Source of the DNA: Phyllobacterium sp. 628
GTDB lineage: Bacteria; Pseudomonadota; Alphaproteobacteria; Rhizobiales; Rhizobiaceae
Direction: 5' to 3'
Assembly (NCBI RefSeq): GCF_014189505.1
Contig: NZ_CP050301.1
Span: forward strand, 2,363,501 to 2,427,500
Length of the DNA stretch: 64,000 bases
Made by a program: the position numbers and the translations under genes. The notes below the pieces were generated by a model. That model searched no databases. It saw nothing but the letters and a program-made list of their open reading frames with translations, and was not told the DNA's origin. Below are positions 35,555 to 45,625 of the stretch, one piece after another (positions within the stretch are counted from its first letter, which is position 1; every line of letters starts with the position of its first letter).

Positions 35555-37939
35555 ATGGCGGCAAGTTCAAAATTCGTTGGTGCAGCGTCGGCGCTCGCCA
35601 TTTCAGCGGCTCTTGTGGGCCCAGGTGCAATCGTCGCAACGATTGCCGGGGTAACAACAGCCCAGGCAGCAACCGTCAGCCGTATTGAAGTGCGCGGGAA
35701 TTCCCGTGTTGACGCACAGACGGTCAAGGACAATCTCGGCATTACGCCAGGCAAGCCTTTCTCCAATAATGATATCGATGCTGCCACCAAGCGTTTGTTT
35801 GCAACAAACCTGTTCGGCGATGTGCGCATTACTCAGTCCGGTGGCGCTCTGATCGTTACGGTTTCCGAGCACCAGGTTGTCAATCAGGTCATTTTCCAAG
35901 GCAACAAGAAGATCAAGGACGTTCAGCTCTCCAGTGCTGTGCAGTTGAAGTCGCGTGATGCTTTCAATCAGCAGACGCTTGATGCCGACACGGAGGCCGT
36001 CCGCGCTGCTTATCGCAACATCGGACGTAGCGATGCTACGGTAAACTCGCGCATCATGGATTTGGGGCAGGGCCGGGTTAACGTTGTTTATGAAATCAAC
36101 GAAGGCGACCGTACAAAGATCGACAACATTGTCTTTGTTGGCAACAATGCCTTTGGCGAACGCCGCTTGCGCGACGTGATTTCGACCAAGAAGTCCAATC
36201 CTTTGTCTTGGCTGACACGCAACGACGTCTATAGCGAAGATCGTATGCGCGCTGACGAAGAGGCATTGCGCCGTTTCTATTACAACCGTGGTTATGCGGA
36301 TTTCCGCGTTATCTCATCGACAGCCAATCTCGATGCGGCGACCAATGAATACACGATCACCGTTACAGTTGAAGAAGGTGAGAAGTACACATTCGGCGGT
36401 GTAGAGGTTCAGAGCTCGGTTGAGGGTGTTGATGCGTCCAAGCTCGGCGGTCTTGTAGAAACCAGCCAGGGTTCGACATACAACGCCAAGGAAGTCGAAA
36501 ATTCGATCATCAAGCTTTCTGAAAAGGTAGCTGGTCAGGGTTATGCCTTTGCCAAGGTAGAGCCACGCGGTGATCGCAATTTCGAGAACCACACGATTTC
36601 GGTTGTCTACAACATCGATCAGGGTCCGCGCGCCTATCTTGAGCGCATTGAGATCCGTGGCAACGAAAAGACACGCGACTATGTCATTCGTCGTGAATTC
36701 GATGTCAGCGAAGGCGATGCATTCAATCAGGTTCTCATCCAGCGCGCCAAGAAGCGTCTTGAAAACCTTGATTTCTTCCAGACAGTCAACATCACGACTG
36801 CTCCTGGTTCGCAGCCTGATCAGGTTGTTCTGGTTGTTGATGTTATCGAGAAGTCAACCGGTGAGTTTTCCATCGGCGGCGGTTATACAACGGGCGGCGA
36901 AAGCCCCGGACCAACAGTGGAAGGCTCGATCACCGAGCGCAACTTCCTCGGTCGCGGTCAGTTCATTCGTATTGGCGCCGGTGGTGGCCTGAACAACAAC
37001 CGTACCTATTCGCTGTCGTTCACCGAGCCATACTTCCTCGGTCAGCGCATTTCGGCTGGTTTCGATCTGTTCAAGCGTCAGTCCGGTGTGAACGACAAGT
37101 ATGAGACCGATTTGACCGGCGGCACGATCCGCTTTGGTCTGCCGATCACGGAAACTTTGACTGCTGGTGTCGCGTACAACCTGACTCAGGAAAAGTACGA
37201 GATCGATGATAAAGCTCGTAACCCTGATGGCTCTGTCAATCTGGACGAGATTTCGCAGGCTTTTGCTGATGCGGCGAATCGCGGTACCTGGATCAAATCA
37301 TCAGTTAGCTGGTCGTTAGTGTATGATACGATTGATGATCGCAAGAATCCACGTGATGGTCTCTATGCGAAATTCAATCAGGAATATGCTGGCGTCGGCG
37401 GTGATGCGAATTACCTGAAGACAACCTTCAAGGGTAGTTATTACAAGACGCTTTCGCAAGAGATGGACATTGTCGGTCTCGTTGGCGTAGGTGCCGGCTA
37501 TATCAAGGGCTTCGGCGACGAACCGCTGCGCGTTTTTGATACATTCAAGAACAATCAGGACATGATTCGCGGCTTCAAGTACGCTGGTATCGGTCCGCGT
37601 GACGGTCGGCCCGGTCTAGACGATAAGGGAAGCTTCCTCGGCGGCACCACGTATTTCAACGCAAGTGTTGAAACACAGTTCCCGTTGCCAGTTGTTCCCG
37701 AGAGCCTTGGTATTCGCGGTGCATTGTTTGCTGATGCGGCAACACTCTATGGAAGTGATCTTGCTCAGGCGAAGAGCCCCGTTGATACCACTGGCATGGA
37801 ATGGCGTGCGTCCGTTGGTGCAAGTATCATGTGGGCATCGCCGTTCGGTCCGCTGCGCTTCGACTACGCTATTCCGGTCAAGAAGGTTGAAGGCGATCAG
37901 GTCCAGAACTTCAACTTCGGCATGTCGAGCAAATTCTGA
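35555..37939 (+). CDS. bamA: Outer membrane protein assembly factor BamA
   Basis: BamA, 794 residues, folds beta-barrel proteins into the outer membrane. A signal peptide (cleavage after TTAQA, near residue 38) is followed by five POTRA domains (about 40-440; repeats starting VSRIEVRGN, VNQVIFQGN, IDNIVFVGN, YTFGGVEV and LERIEIRGN) and a C-terminal 16-strand barrel that ends in NFGMSSKF with the terminal phenylalanine expected for outer membrane proteins. It is preceded by a long leader. Confidence 0.96.
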   Translation: MAASSKFVGAASALAISAALVGPGAIVATIAGVTTAQAATVSRIEVRGNSRVDAQTVKDNLGITPGKPFSNNDIDAATKRLFATNLFGDVRITQSGGALIVTVSEHQVVNQVIFQGNKKIKDVQLSSAVQLKSRDAFNQQTLDADTEAVRAAYRNIGRSDATVNSRIMDLGQGRVNVVYEINEGDRTKIDNIVFVGNNAFGERRLRDVISTKKSNPLSWLTRNDVYSEDRMRADEEALRRFYYNRGYADFRVISSTANLDAATNEYTITVTVEEGEKYTFGGVEVQSSVEGVDASKLGGLVETSQGSTYNAKEVENSIIKLSEKVAGQGYAFAKVEPRGDRNFENHTISVVYNIDQGPRAYLERIEIRGNEKTRDYVIRREFDVSEGDAFNQVLIQRAKKRLENLDFFQTVNITTAPGSQPDQVVLVVDVIEKSTGEFSIGGGYTTGGESPGPTVEGSITERNFLGRGQFIRIGAGGGLNNNRTYSLSFTEPYFLGQRISAGFDLFKRQSGVNDKYETDLTGGTIRFGLPITETLTAGVAYNLTQEKYEIDDKARNPDGSVNLDEISQAFADAANRGTWIKSSVSWSLVYDTIDDRKNPRDGLYAKFNQEYAGVGGDANYLKTTFKGSYYKTLSQEMDIVGLVGVGAGYIKGFGDEPLRVFDTFKNNQDMIRGFKYAGIGPRDGRPGLDDKGSFLGGTTYFNASVETQFPLPVVPESLGIRGALFADAATLYGSDLAQAKSPVDTTGMEWRASVGASIMWASPFGPLRFDYAIPVKKVEGDQVQNFNFGMSSKF

Positions 37940-37992
37940 TAGATTGCTGACCTCCCGGGGGAGCATATTTCCCCGGGGGAGAAAGTTAGTCG

Positions 37993-39051
37993 ATGGCCGA
38001 TCCGATTTTTTATGAGCCACTGTTGAATGTGACTATTGGTCAGATCGCCGGTCTGACCAATGGCGTTCTTGTTGACAGCTCCCTTGCAAACAGACCTGTT
38101 GTACGCCTCGCATCGTTGTCGGATGCTGGACCTGATGCACTTGTTTTCATTGATGGCAAGAAGAACGCGCACAATCTTGAGAATTTGAAGGCGGCTTGCG
38201 TGCTTTGCACCGACGACGTCAAATCAAGCATTCCCAAAAACATCGCAATTATAGTGACTCGCCATCCGCAGCAGGATTTCGCAGCCGTTGGCCGGGCGCT
38301 TTATCCTCATGCGGTGAATGCGCATCTATGGAGTGGCGGCGAAACAGGTATTTCACCGCACGCAATCATTCATCCGACAGCTGAGATCGAAGCCGGTGTT
38401 ACGATCGAACCGGGCGTCATCATTGGCAGCAATGTCTCCATTGGCTCCGGCACCGTCATTGCCGCCAGCGTGGTGATTGGCAATGGCTGCAAGATTGGAC
38501 GTGATTGCTATATCGCCCCAAGCAGTTCTGTTCAGTATGCATTTCTTGGCAACAAAGTACTGCTGCACCCGGGTGTGCGCATAGGCCAGGATGGTTTCGG
38601 CTATGTGCCGGGCAAGGCGGGACTCGATAAGATGCCGCAGCTTGGCCGTGTCATTATCCAGGATAATGTCGAGATTGGCGCCAACACGACGGTTGATCGT
38701 GGTGCTTTAGGCGACACCGTTATTGGTGAAGGCACAAAAATCGATAATCTTGTGCAAATTGCCCACAATGTTCATATCGGACGCCATTGCGTGATAGCTG
38801 CACAATGTGGCATTTCCGGTAGCGTAGTGCTCGGCGACATGACGAGGCTTGGTGGCAGTGTTGGCATCAAGGACCATGTCAATATTGGCTCAGGCGTTGA
38901 AATTGCCGCGGCAAGCGGTGTGATGAATGATATTCCGGATGGCGAGAGATGGGCCGGAGCGCCCGCCCAGCCATTCAAGCAATGGTTCCGTGAAATTGCG
39001 AGTGTCCGCGCGATGACCAGAACCAAGAAGGAGAGCAGCTCAGATGAGTGA
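37993..39051 (+). CDS. lpxD: UDP-3-O-acylglucosamine N-acyltransferase
   Basis: LpxD adds the second 3-hydroxyacyl chain in lipid A synthesis. The N-terminal uridine-binding domain (about 1-115) is followed by hexapeptide repeats ([20 protein letters not shown] onward), with the conserved catalytic His near [10 protein letters not shown]. It has 352 residues. A GC-rich palindrome with CTCCCGGGGGAG at about 37951-37962 precedes it. It overlaps fabZ by eight bases. Confidence 0.96.
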   Translation: MADPIFYEPLLNVTIGQIAGLTNGVLVDSSLANRPVVRLASLSDAGPDALVFIDGKKNAHNLENLKAACVLCTDDVKSSIPKNIAIIVTRHPQQDFAAVGRALYPHAVNAHLWSGGETGISPHAIIHPTAEIEAGVTIEPGVIIGSNVSIGSGTVIAASVVIGNGCKIGRDCYIAPSSSVQYAFLGNKVLLHPGVRIGQDGFGYVPGKAGLDKMPQLGRVIIQDNVEIGANTTVDRGALGDTVIGEGTKIDNLVQIAHNVHIGRHCVIAAQCGISGSVVLGDMTRLGGSVGIKDHVNIGSGVEIAAASGVMNDIPDGERWAGAPAQPFKQWFREIASVRAMTRTKKESSSDE

Positions 39052-39529
39052 TAATGTACAAGCAAGCAGCCTTGGCGTCGCGGACATCCAGAAGCTTCTG
39101 GCAAGCCTGCCGCATCGCTATCCCTTTTTGCTGATCGACCGTATCGTAGATATCGATCGCGACGTCTCGGCGACAGGCATCAAGAACGTTAGTATCAACG
39201 AGCCGCATTTTGCCGGACATTTTCCGGAATTGCCGATTATGCCTGGTGTTCTGATCATCGAAGCCATGGCTCAGACGGCCGGTGCCATCGTGCTGCTCCA
39301 TAACGGAAGCGGCAAACCGGGCAAGGTCTTTTTCATGACCATTGACGGTGCGAAATTCAGACGGCCTGTTGTTCCCGGCGACCAGCTCAAGCTGCGCGTC
39401 ACCAAACTTAAGCAGCGCGGCAATATTCATAAATATGCCTGTGTCGCCGAAGTTGATGGCTTCAAGGTCGCGGAAGCTGAAGTTGCAGCAATGGTCAGTT
39501 TTCCAGAAGACGACGAGACCGGAGCCTGA
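39044..39529 (+). CDS. fabZ: 3-hydroxyacyl-[ACP] dehydratase FabZ
   Basis: FabZ, 161 residues, hot-dog fold. [12 protein letters not shown] holds the catalytic His, and [15 protein letters not shown] holds the catalytic Glu. It dehydrates 3-hydroxyacyl-ACP in fatty acid synthesis and so competes with LpxA and LpxD for their acyl donors, which explains its place between them. The start overlaps lpxD, and the stop touches the lpxA start. Confidence 0.96.
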   Translation: MSDNVQASSLGVADIQKLLASLPHRYPFLLIDRIVDIDRDVSATGIKNVSINEPHFAGHFPELPIMPGVLIIEAMAQTAGAIVLLHNGSGKPGKVFFMTIDGAKFRRPVVPGDQLKLRVTKLKQRGNIHKYACVAEVDGFKVAEAEVAAMVSFPEDDETGA

Positions 39530-40362
39530 TGTCCAATCCCAGCATTCATCCGACTGCTATTATTGAAGCGGGCGCAAAAATTGGTGACAGGGTAAATATT
39601 GGTCCGTTCTGCCATATCGGTTCTGAAGCTGTTATCGGCAACGACGTCGAGATTGCCAGCCACGTGGTCATCTTGGGCGCTACAACCCTTGGTGATGGCG
39701 CCGAGGTGTTTCCGCATGCCATTCTGGGCGGTGATCCGCAGAACACCAAGCACAAGGGTGGACGGACAACGCTGATCATCGGCAAGAATTGCGTGATCCG
39801 TGAAGGTGTTACCATGCACCGTGGCACGGATAGCAGCCGTGGCACGACGACGGTGGGCGACAACTGCATGTTTCTGGCGTATTCGCATGTCGCACATGAT
39901 TGCGAGATCGGCAACAGCGTGACGTTCTCGAACAATGTCATGATTGGCGGCCACGTAACTATCGGAAATAATGTTATTATTGGCGGCGGTGCCGCCTTGC
40001 ACCAGTTCGTTCGTGTTGGCCATCACGCATTTATCGGCGGGCTTGCCGCCGTGGCGCTGGATGTCATTCCCTACGGTATGGTTATCGGCAATCACGCCTA
40101 TCTCGGCGGGTTAAACATTGTCGGCATGAAACGCTCCGGCATGGCACGACCGGAGATCCACAATATGCGGCGTGCCGTGCGCATGTTGTTTGATCGCAGC
40201 AAGCCGGTGCGCGCACGGGCTGATGATGTGCGGGAGGCATTTCCGCAATCACCTGCGGTTGCAGATCTGATCGATTTCATCACGACGGATACAAAGCGCG
40301 CCTATTGCACACCGCCCCTCGGTTCCGGAATCGAGACAAGCGACAGTGACGACAAAAGCTAA
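39529..40362 (+). CDS. lpxA: UDP-N-acetylglucosamine acyltransferase
   Basis: LpxA starts lipid A synthesis by adding a 3-hydroxyacyl chain to UDP-GlcNAc. It has left-handed beta-helix hexapeptide repeats from IHPTAIIEAGAKIGDRV, the catalytic His in YSHVAHDCEIG, and a helical C-terminal part. 277 residues. It overlaps lpxI by 17 bases. Confidence 0.96.
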   Translation: MSNPSIHPTAIIEAGAKIGDRVNIGPFCHIGSEAVIGNDVEIASHVVILGATTLGDGAEVFPHAILGGDPQNTKHKGGRTTLIIGKNCVIREGVTMHRGTDSSRGTTTVGDNCMFLAYSHVAHDCEIGNSVTFSNNVMIGGHVTIGNNVIIGGGAALHQFVRVGHHAFIGGLAAVALDVIPYGMVIGNHAYLGGLNIVGMKRSGMARPEIHNMRRAVRMLFDRSKPVRARADDVREAFPQSPAVADLIDFITTDTKRAYCTPPLGSGIETSDSDDKS

Positions 40363-41236
40363 AACCCCGGATACAGGTTTGCCAGCGGCCATAACAGGCC
40401 GCACGGCGATTGTCGCCGGCAATGGCCTGCTCCCCATTGCGATTGCAGAAAGCCTGCAAAAACATGGCACTAACCCTCTGATCATTGCGATAAAGGGTGA
40501 GGCTTCCCCCGAAATCCACGCTGCAAAGCATGCCGAGATTTCCATTGTCGAGCTTGGCGGCTTGATGAAAATCCTGAAATCCGAAGGCATTACCAATGTT
40601 GTGCTGGCTGGCGGCGTGCGACACCGTCCGGAATTCAAAGCCGCGCTGCATCCTGGTAATGGCAATCTCGTGGCCCTGTTTCGCTTCCTGCGTGCATTTA
40701 GGCTCGGGGATGACGGCTTGCTTCGGGCCGTGATTTCCACCATTGAATCCTACGGTTTCCGAGTTTTGGGCGCCCATGAGATCGTTCCGGACATTCTTGC
40801 ACCGGATGTTGGCACGATCACCAGAAAACGCGCTGATAAGGAAAGCCAGGCTGATATGCACGCTGCGCGCGAAGCAGCTGTACTGATTGGCTCGCTTGAC
40901 ATCGGACAGGCCGCGATAGCTGTTGGTCGACGTGTGGTTGCCCTCGAAGGGGTCGAAGGCACCGACGCAATGCTGCAACGGGTGGCTGAATTGCGCAGTG
41001 CCAAGCGCATCAATCGCAAGGGTGGCGTTTTGGTGAAATGCGCCAAACCGCAGCAGGAAGTGCGGGCGGATTTGCCAGCCATCGGGGTTAGCACCATTGA
41101 AAACGCTGTCAAAGCGGGTTTAAAGGGCATCGCGATCGAAGCGCGGCGCACGTTGATTCTAGGGTATGGCGAGACGATCGCGGCAGCCAACGCAGCAGGT
41201 ATTTTTATCGAGACCTTCGAGCAGGAGGCCAAATAA
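40346..41236 (+). CDS. lpxI: UDP-2,3-diacylglucosamine diphosphatase LpxI
   Basis: LpxI (DUF1009 family, 296 residues) cleaves UDP-2,3-diacylglucosamine to lipid X plus UMP; it replaces LpxH in alphaproteobacteria. Family stretches are AIVAGNGLLPIAIAESL, NVVLAGGVRHRP, GDDGLLRAVISTIE and DIGQAAIAVGRRVVALEG. It starts with GTG inside the lpxA 3' end, and its final base is shared with the ATG of lpxB, forming a tight operon. Confidence 0.94.
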   Translation: MTTKAKTPDTGLPAAITGRTAIVAGNGLLPIAIAESLQKHGTNPLIIAIKGEASPEIHAAKHAEISIVELGGLMKILKSEGITNVVLAGGVRHRPEFKAALHPGNGNLVALFRFLRAFRLGDDGLLRAVISTIESYGFRVLGAHEIVPDILAPDVGTITRKRADKESQADMHAAREAAVLIGSLDIGQAAIAVGRRVVALEGVEGTDAMLQRVAELRSAKRINRKGGVLVKCAKPQQEVRADLPAIGVSTIENAVKAGLKGIAIEARRTLILGYGETIAAANAAGIFIETFEQEAK

Positions 41237-42405
41237 TGGCCGCAACCAGACCGCTTCGGCTGGCGATTGTTACTGGCGAAGAATCCGGCGACCTGCTGGG
41301 CGCGGATCTCGTTCAAACATTGCGGCGGAAGTATCCGGGCGAGGTGACTTTGACCGGTCTTGGCGGTGAACACCTTGCTGTACTTGGGCTTAAGTCTTTG
41401 TTTGATCAGCATGAAATTGCCCTTATGGGTATTTCGGCAATCGTCACCAAACTGCCGCAACTCATCCGCCGCATCGCGCAATTGGCCAGTGCCATTATAG
41501 AAGCCAAGCCGGATTGTCTCGTTATTATCGACAGCCCGGATTTCACCCATCGGGTTGCGCGCAAGGTGCGCGCTGCTGATCCGTCGATCCCGATTATCAA
41601 CTATATCAGCCCGTCGGTCTGGGCTTGGCGGCCGGAACGCGCCAAGGCCATGCGTGGATATATCGACCACGTTCTTGCCATCCTGCCGTTCGAAGTGCAG
41701 GCGCTGAAGGATCTGGATGGGCCATCTGCCACCTATGTCGGACATCGGCTTGTCACCTATGCGCCGCTCATGGCGGCGGCGGCACAAAACCTGGCACGTG
41801 AAACTGAGCTGGCGAATACATCCGAGCGTAGCCTCGTGGTACTTCCGGGCTCACGTCGGTCGGAAATCACAAGTCTTGCCAAAGCTTTCGGCGAAACTGT
41901 TGAGCTTTTGATTGATCGCGGCAATCGCCTTAGAATCACGCTGCCAACCCTGCCAAAAGTCGAAAATCTGGTACGCGAGCTCACGGCAGGATGGAAAGTT
42001 AAGCCTAATATCGTCGTTGGCGAAGCAGAAAGATTGAAAGCATTTGCTGCTGCGGATGCTGCTCTGGCCGCATCAGGCACGGTTTCACTGGAGCTGGCAT
42101 TGGCGCGGATACCAACGGTTTTATCCTACAGACCTGACTGGCTGGCCCGTCTGATCATTGCACCGCGCATCAAGATATGGAGCGCTGCGCTGCCAAACAT
42201 TATTGCCGATGAGCCGGTTGTGCCGGAATATTTCAATCAGTTCGTGCGCCCAGGGCCGCTTGCGCGTCAGATCGAGCAGCTTTTGCGACCCAGCATCTAC
42301 CGCACGGCCCAGTTACAGGGCTTCGACAAGATCGCCAATCTGATGCAGACCGAGCGTCCGTCGGGTGAAATTGCGGCCGATGTGGTGCTTGCGCACCTGC
42401 GTTAA
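41236..42405 (+). CDS. lpxB: Lipid-A-disaccharide synthase
   Basis: LpxB, 389 residues, joins lipid X and UDP-diacylglucosamine into the lipid A disaccharide. It has the GT19 features VTGEESGDLLGADLVQTL, SPSVWAWRPERA, and SGTVSLELALARIPTV. It is the last gene of the block, and a terminator follows. Confidence 0.95.
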   Translation: MAATRPLRLAIVTGEESGDLLGADLVQTLRRKYPGEVTLTGLGGEHLAVLGLKSLFDQHEIALMGISAIVTKLPQLIRRIAQLASAIIEAKPDCLVIIDSPDFTHRVARKVRAADPSIPIINYISPSVWAWRPERAKAMRGYIDHVLAILPFEVQALKDLDGPSATYVGHRLVTYAPLMAAAAQNLARETELANTSERSLVVLPGSRRSEITSLAKAFGETVELLIDRGNRLRITLPTLPKVENLVRELTAGWKVKPNIVVGEAERLKAFAAADAALAASGTVSLELALARIPTVLSYRPDWLARLIIAPRIKIWSAALPNIIADEPVVPEYFNQFVRPGPLARQIEQLLRPSIYRTAQLQGFDKIANLMQTERPSGEIAADVVLAHLR

Positions 42406-42484
42406 AGCATCAAAAGCGCCATTCCCAGATACACCAAGTCAACGGATTCCACTTTTTCGCCACAATCCAAAGGGTTTCAAACAC

Positions 42485-42512
42485 AAAAAAGGCGCCATGT
42501 GGCGCCTTTTTT
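42485..42512. terminator. Bidirectional terminator between lpxB and gltA
   Basis: GGCGCC (42491-42496) pairs with GGCGCC (42501-42506) over ATGT. The stem is extended by AAAAAA before it and TTTTTT after it, so the structure works from both strands, ending the lpx operon on plus and gltA on minus. Confidence 0.92.
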
Positions 42513-42532
42513 AATGCCGGTTTTAAGGGCTT

Positions 42533-43825
42533 TTATTTGCGGTTGCCGACCGGCACATAATCGCGCTGGGTTGCGCCGGTATAGAGCTGGCGCGGACGGC
42601 CAATCTTCTGATGCGGATCTTCGATCATTTCCTTCCACTGGGCCAGCCAGCCGACGGTGCGCGCAACGGCGAACAGAACGGTGAACATGGTGGTGGGGAA
42701 GCCGAGAGCCTTCAAGGTGATACCGGAATAGAAATCGACATTCGGGTAAAGCTTCTTTTCGATGAAATATTCATCGGTCAGGGCAATGCGTTCCAACTCC
42801 ATGGCGACGTCGAGCAATGGATCGTCCTTGATGCCGAGTTCGGCCAGAACTTCCTTGGTGGTCTGCTGCATGATCTTGGCGCGCGGATCGTAGTTCTTGT
42901 AAACGCGGTGGCCAAAGCCCATCAGGCGGAACGGATCGTTCTTGTCCTTGGCGCGGGCGATGAATTCCGGAATACGGTCGACCGTACCAATTTCGCCGAG
43001 CATGGTGAGTGCGGCTTCATTGGCGCCGCCATGGGCAGGACCCCAGAGGCAGGCAATGCCGGCTGCAATGCACGCGAACGGATTGGCACCGGATGAGCCG
43101 GCAAGGCGCACTGTTGATGTCGAAGCGTTCTGTTCGTGATCAGCGTGCAAAATGAAAATCCGGTCCATTGCGCGAGCAAGAACCGGATTTGGCACGTAAT
43201 CTTCACATGGCACAGCAAAGCACATGTGCAAAAAGTTGGTTGCGAAATCGAGATTGTTCTTCGGGTAAACGAAGGGTTGACCGATATGATACTTGTAGGC
43301 CATGGCGGCCAGGGTCGGAATCTTGGCGATCATACGGATCGACGCAACCATGCGTTGATGCGGATCGGAGATATCGGTTGAATCGTGATAGAAGGCCGAC
43401 AGGGCGCCAACACAGCCAACCATGACTGCCATGGGATGGGCATCACGGCGGAAGCCGCTGAAGAAGCGCGACATCTGTTCATGCACCATGGTGTGGTGCG
43501 TTACGCGGAAGTCGAAATCATGCTTCTGGCTCTTGGTCGGCAGTTCGCCGTAGAGCAGGAGATAGCAGGTTTCGAGAAAATCGCCCTTTTCGGCGAGCTG
43601 TTCGATAGGGTAGCCGCGATGCAGCAAAATGCCTTCATCACCATCGATATAGGTGATCTGCGACTCGCAGGAGGCTGTTGAGGTAAAACCCGGATCATAC
43701 GTGAAGGCACCGGTGTTCTTGTAGAGTGTTCCAATGTCTACGACATCAGGTCCGATGGTCCCTTTTTTAATCGGTAACGCAAACTCATGACCATTCAGAT
43801 CGATGTTGACGTTGTTCTCAGACAT
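42533..43825 (-). CDS. gltA: Citrate synthase
   Basis: Type II (hexameric) citrate synthase of 430 residues. The catalytic His and Asp regions are [14 protein letters not shown] and [26 protein letters not shown] is typical. It condenses acetyl-CoA and oxaloacetate at the entry of the TCA cycle. The 263 bases to gltX (43826-44088) contain no other gene that I can support. Confidence 0.97.
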   Translation of the reverse strand: MSENNVNIDLNGHEFALPIKKGTIGPDVVDIGTLYKNTGAFTYDPGFTSTASCESQITYIDGDEGILLHRGYPIEQLAEKGDFLETCYLLLYGELPTKSQKHDFDFRVTHHTMVHEQMSRFFSGFRRDAHPMAVMVGCVGALSAFYHDSTDISDPHQRMVASIRMIAKIPTLAAMAYKYHIGQPFVYPKNNLDFATNFLHMCFAVPCEDYVPNPVLARAMDRIFILHADHEQNASTSTVRLAGSSGANPFACIAAGIACLWGPAHGGANEAALTMLGEIGTVDRIPEFIARAKDKNDPFRLMGFGHRVYKNYDPRAKIMQQTTKEVLAELGIKDDPLLDVAMELERIALTDEYFIEKKLYPNVDFYSGITLKALGFPTTMFTVLFAVARTVGWLAQWKEMIEDPHQKIGRPRQLYTGATQRDYVPVGNRK

Positions 43826-44088
43826 TGCAGTTCCTTTCTTGCTTCAGCTCCCGCTGACATCTCGTGTACCGATTCCCGAAGTTCGCTGCATAAGCAGTAG
43901 ACTCTCGTCGAACTTCGGAACTGAAAGGACACGAGTTACTTCACATTCCAGCATGACCTCTTTGTTCAGCATACTGGCCCAAAGCGCTGACCCCTTCACG
44001 AGGTACTTATCCTGATATCCTCAGGCACGCCACCGTACTCGAACGGCGTAATGTTGCAATGCAAAAAATGCACCGCGACAGTGCCGAA

Positions 44089-45513
44089 TTAACCTTTTAT
44101 CTGATCCTCGATACGGCCCAATGATTCCTCGCGGCCAAGCACAGCCAAAACGTCGAAAACACCCGGAGATGTTGCTCTTCCGGTCAATGCAGCACGCAAA
44201 GGTTGGGCAATTTTACCGAGTTTCAGGCCTGTCGCTTCCGCGTGAACACGCACCGCCGCGTCCAGAGCTTCGGCACTCCAGTCATTCACACAGGCAAGCG
44301 ACGGAAGAACGCCGGAAAGGACGCTTTTGCCTTCCTCGTTGAGCAATGCAACTGCCTTTTCGTCAAGCGCAAGCGGGCGTTGTGCAAAGAGGTATTTTGC
44401 GCTGTCTGCCAGTTCAACAAGCGTTTTGGCGCGCTCCTTCAGGCCGGGCATTGCTGCCAGCAATTGCTGTTTGGTGCGGTCGTTGAGGCGCGCCAGAATT
44501 TCTGCGCCACCTTCGATTTCCGGCAGAATGTCAATCATGGCCTTCACCAGACCGGCATCTTCGGAAATGCGCATATAGTGACCGTTGATAGCCTCCAGCT
44601 TCTGGAAATCAAAGCGCGAGGCACCGCGATTGATATCGGAAATCTCGAACCATTCGATCATCTGCGCATCGGACATGATTTCATCGTCGCCATGGCTCCA
44701 GCCGAGGCGGACAAGATAATTGCGCAGGGCTGCAGGTAGATAACCCATGGCACGGTACGCTTCGACACCCAGCGCGCCGTGGCGCTTGGATAGCTTCGCG
44801 CCATCGGCACCATGGATCAGTGGGATATGGCCCATGACAGGCACATCCCAGCCCATGGCAGTGTAAATCACGGTCTGACGTGCCGCATTGGTCAGGTGAT
44901 CGTCACCACGGATAATGTGCGTGACGCCCATGTCATGATCGTCCACAACGACTGCGTGCATATAGGTCGGATTGCCATCGGAGCGCAGGATGATGAAATC
45001 ATCGAGATCCTTGTTCGGAAAGCGCACATCGCCCTGCACCAGATCGCGCACGAGGGTTTCGCCTTCCTGCGGCGCTTTAATGCGGATAACCGGCTTGACG
45101 TCAGCAGGTGCCTCGCTCGGGTCGCGGTCACGCCAGCGGCCGTCATACCGGGGCGGGCGGCCTTCGGCCCGGGCCTTTTCGCGCATTTCCTCAAGCTCGG
45201 CCTGTGAGGCATAGCAATAATAGGCTTTGCCCTTGGTGACGAGTTCTTCTGCTACTTCGCGGTGGCGCGGTGCGCGCTCAAACTGCGAAACGGCATCGCC
45301 GTCCCAGTCGAGCCCGATCCACTTCAAACCGTCAAGAATGGCGGTGACAGCGGCTTCCGAGGAACGTTCGCGATCCGTATCTTCAATACGCAGCAGCATC
45401 TTGCCACCCGTATGTTTGGCATAGAGCCAGTTGAACAGGGCCGTGCGGGCACCGCCAATATGCAGGTAACCGGTCGGAGAAGGGGCAAAACGGGTAACAA
45501 CAGGTGATGACAT
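44089..45513 (-). CDS. gltX: Glutamyl-tRNA synthetase
   Basis: Class I aminoacyl-tRNA synthetase of 474 residues from ATG 45513. The HIGH-type motif is [16 protein letters not shown] and the KMSKS-type loop is [11 protein letters not shown]. Both bacterial GltX and misacylating forms share these. The frame is open to 45627, but the conserved protein begins [13 protein letters not shown]. It is divergent from comEC. Confidence 0.95.
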   Translation of the reverse strand: MSSPVVTRFAPSPTGYLHIGGARTALFNWLYAKHTGGKMLLRIEDTDRERSSEAAVTAILDGLKWIGLDWDGDAVSQFERAPRHREVAEELVTKGKAYYCYASQAELEEMREKARAEGRPPRYDGRWRDRDPSEAPADVKPVIRIKAPQEGETLVRDLVQGDVRFPNKDLDDFIILRSDGNPTYMHAVVVDDHDMGVTHIIRGDDHLTNAARQTVIYTAMGWDVPVMGHIPLIHGADGAKLSKRHGALGVEAYRAMGYLPAALRNYLVRLGWSHGDDEIMSDAQMIEWFEISDINRGASRFDFQKLEAINGHYMRISEDAGLVKAMIDILPEIEGGAEILARLNDRTKQQLLAAMPGLKERAKTLVELADSAKYLFAQRPLALDEKAVALLNEEGKSVLSGVLPSLACVNDWSAEALDAAVRVHAEATGLKLGKIAQPLRAALTGRATSPGVFDVLAVLGREESLGRIEDQIKG

Positions 45514-45625
45514 AAGGACTCCAATAGACGCGTCGGCCATTAACCTAACATCCAATCGATTTGATCTGGCGTTGATGTAGCATAGGAGCGCCACTGTGCA
45601 AGGGCATTGGCGGATTTGAGGGCCC

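Noticed and set aside
39427..40095. Minus-strand open frame (222 codons)
   Set aside because: It is antisense to fabZ and lpxA and its His-rich sequence only mirrors hexapeptide repeat codons.
40750..41787. Minus-strand open frame (345 codons)
   Set aside because: It spans lpxI and lpxB on the other strand; both are certain genes.
44203..44739. Plus-strand frame (178 codons) in gltX
   Set aside because: It is antisense to gltX, a full-length essential gene.
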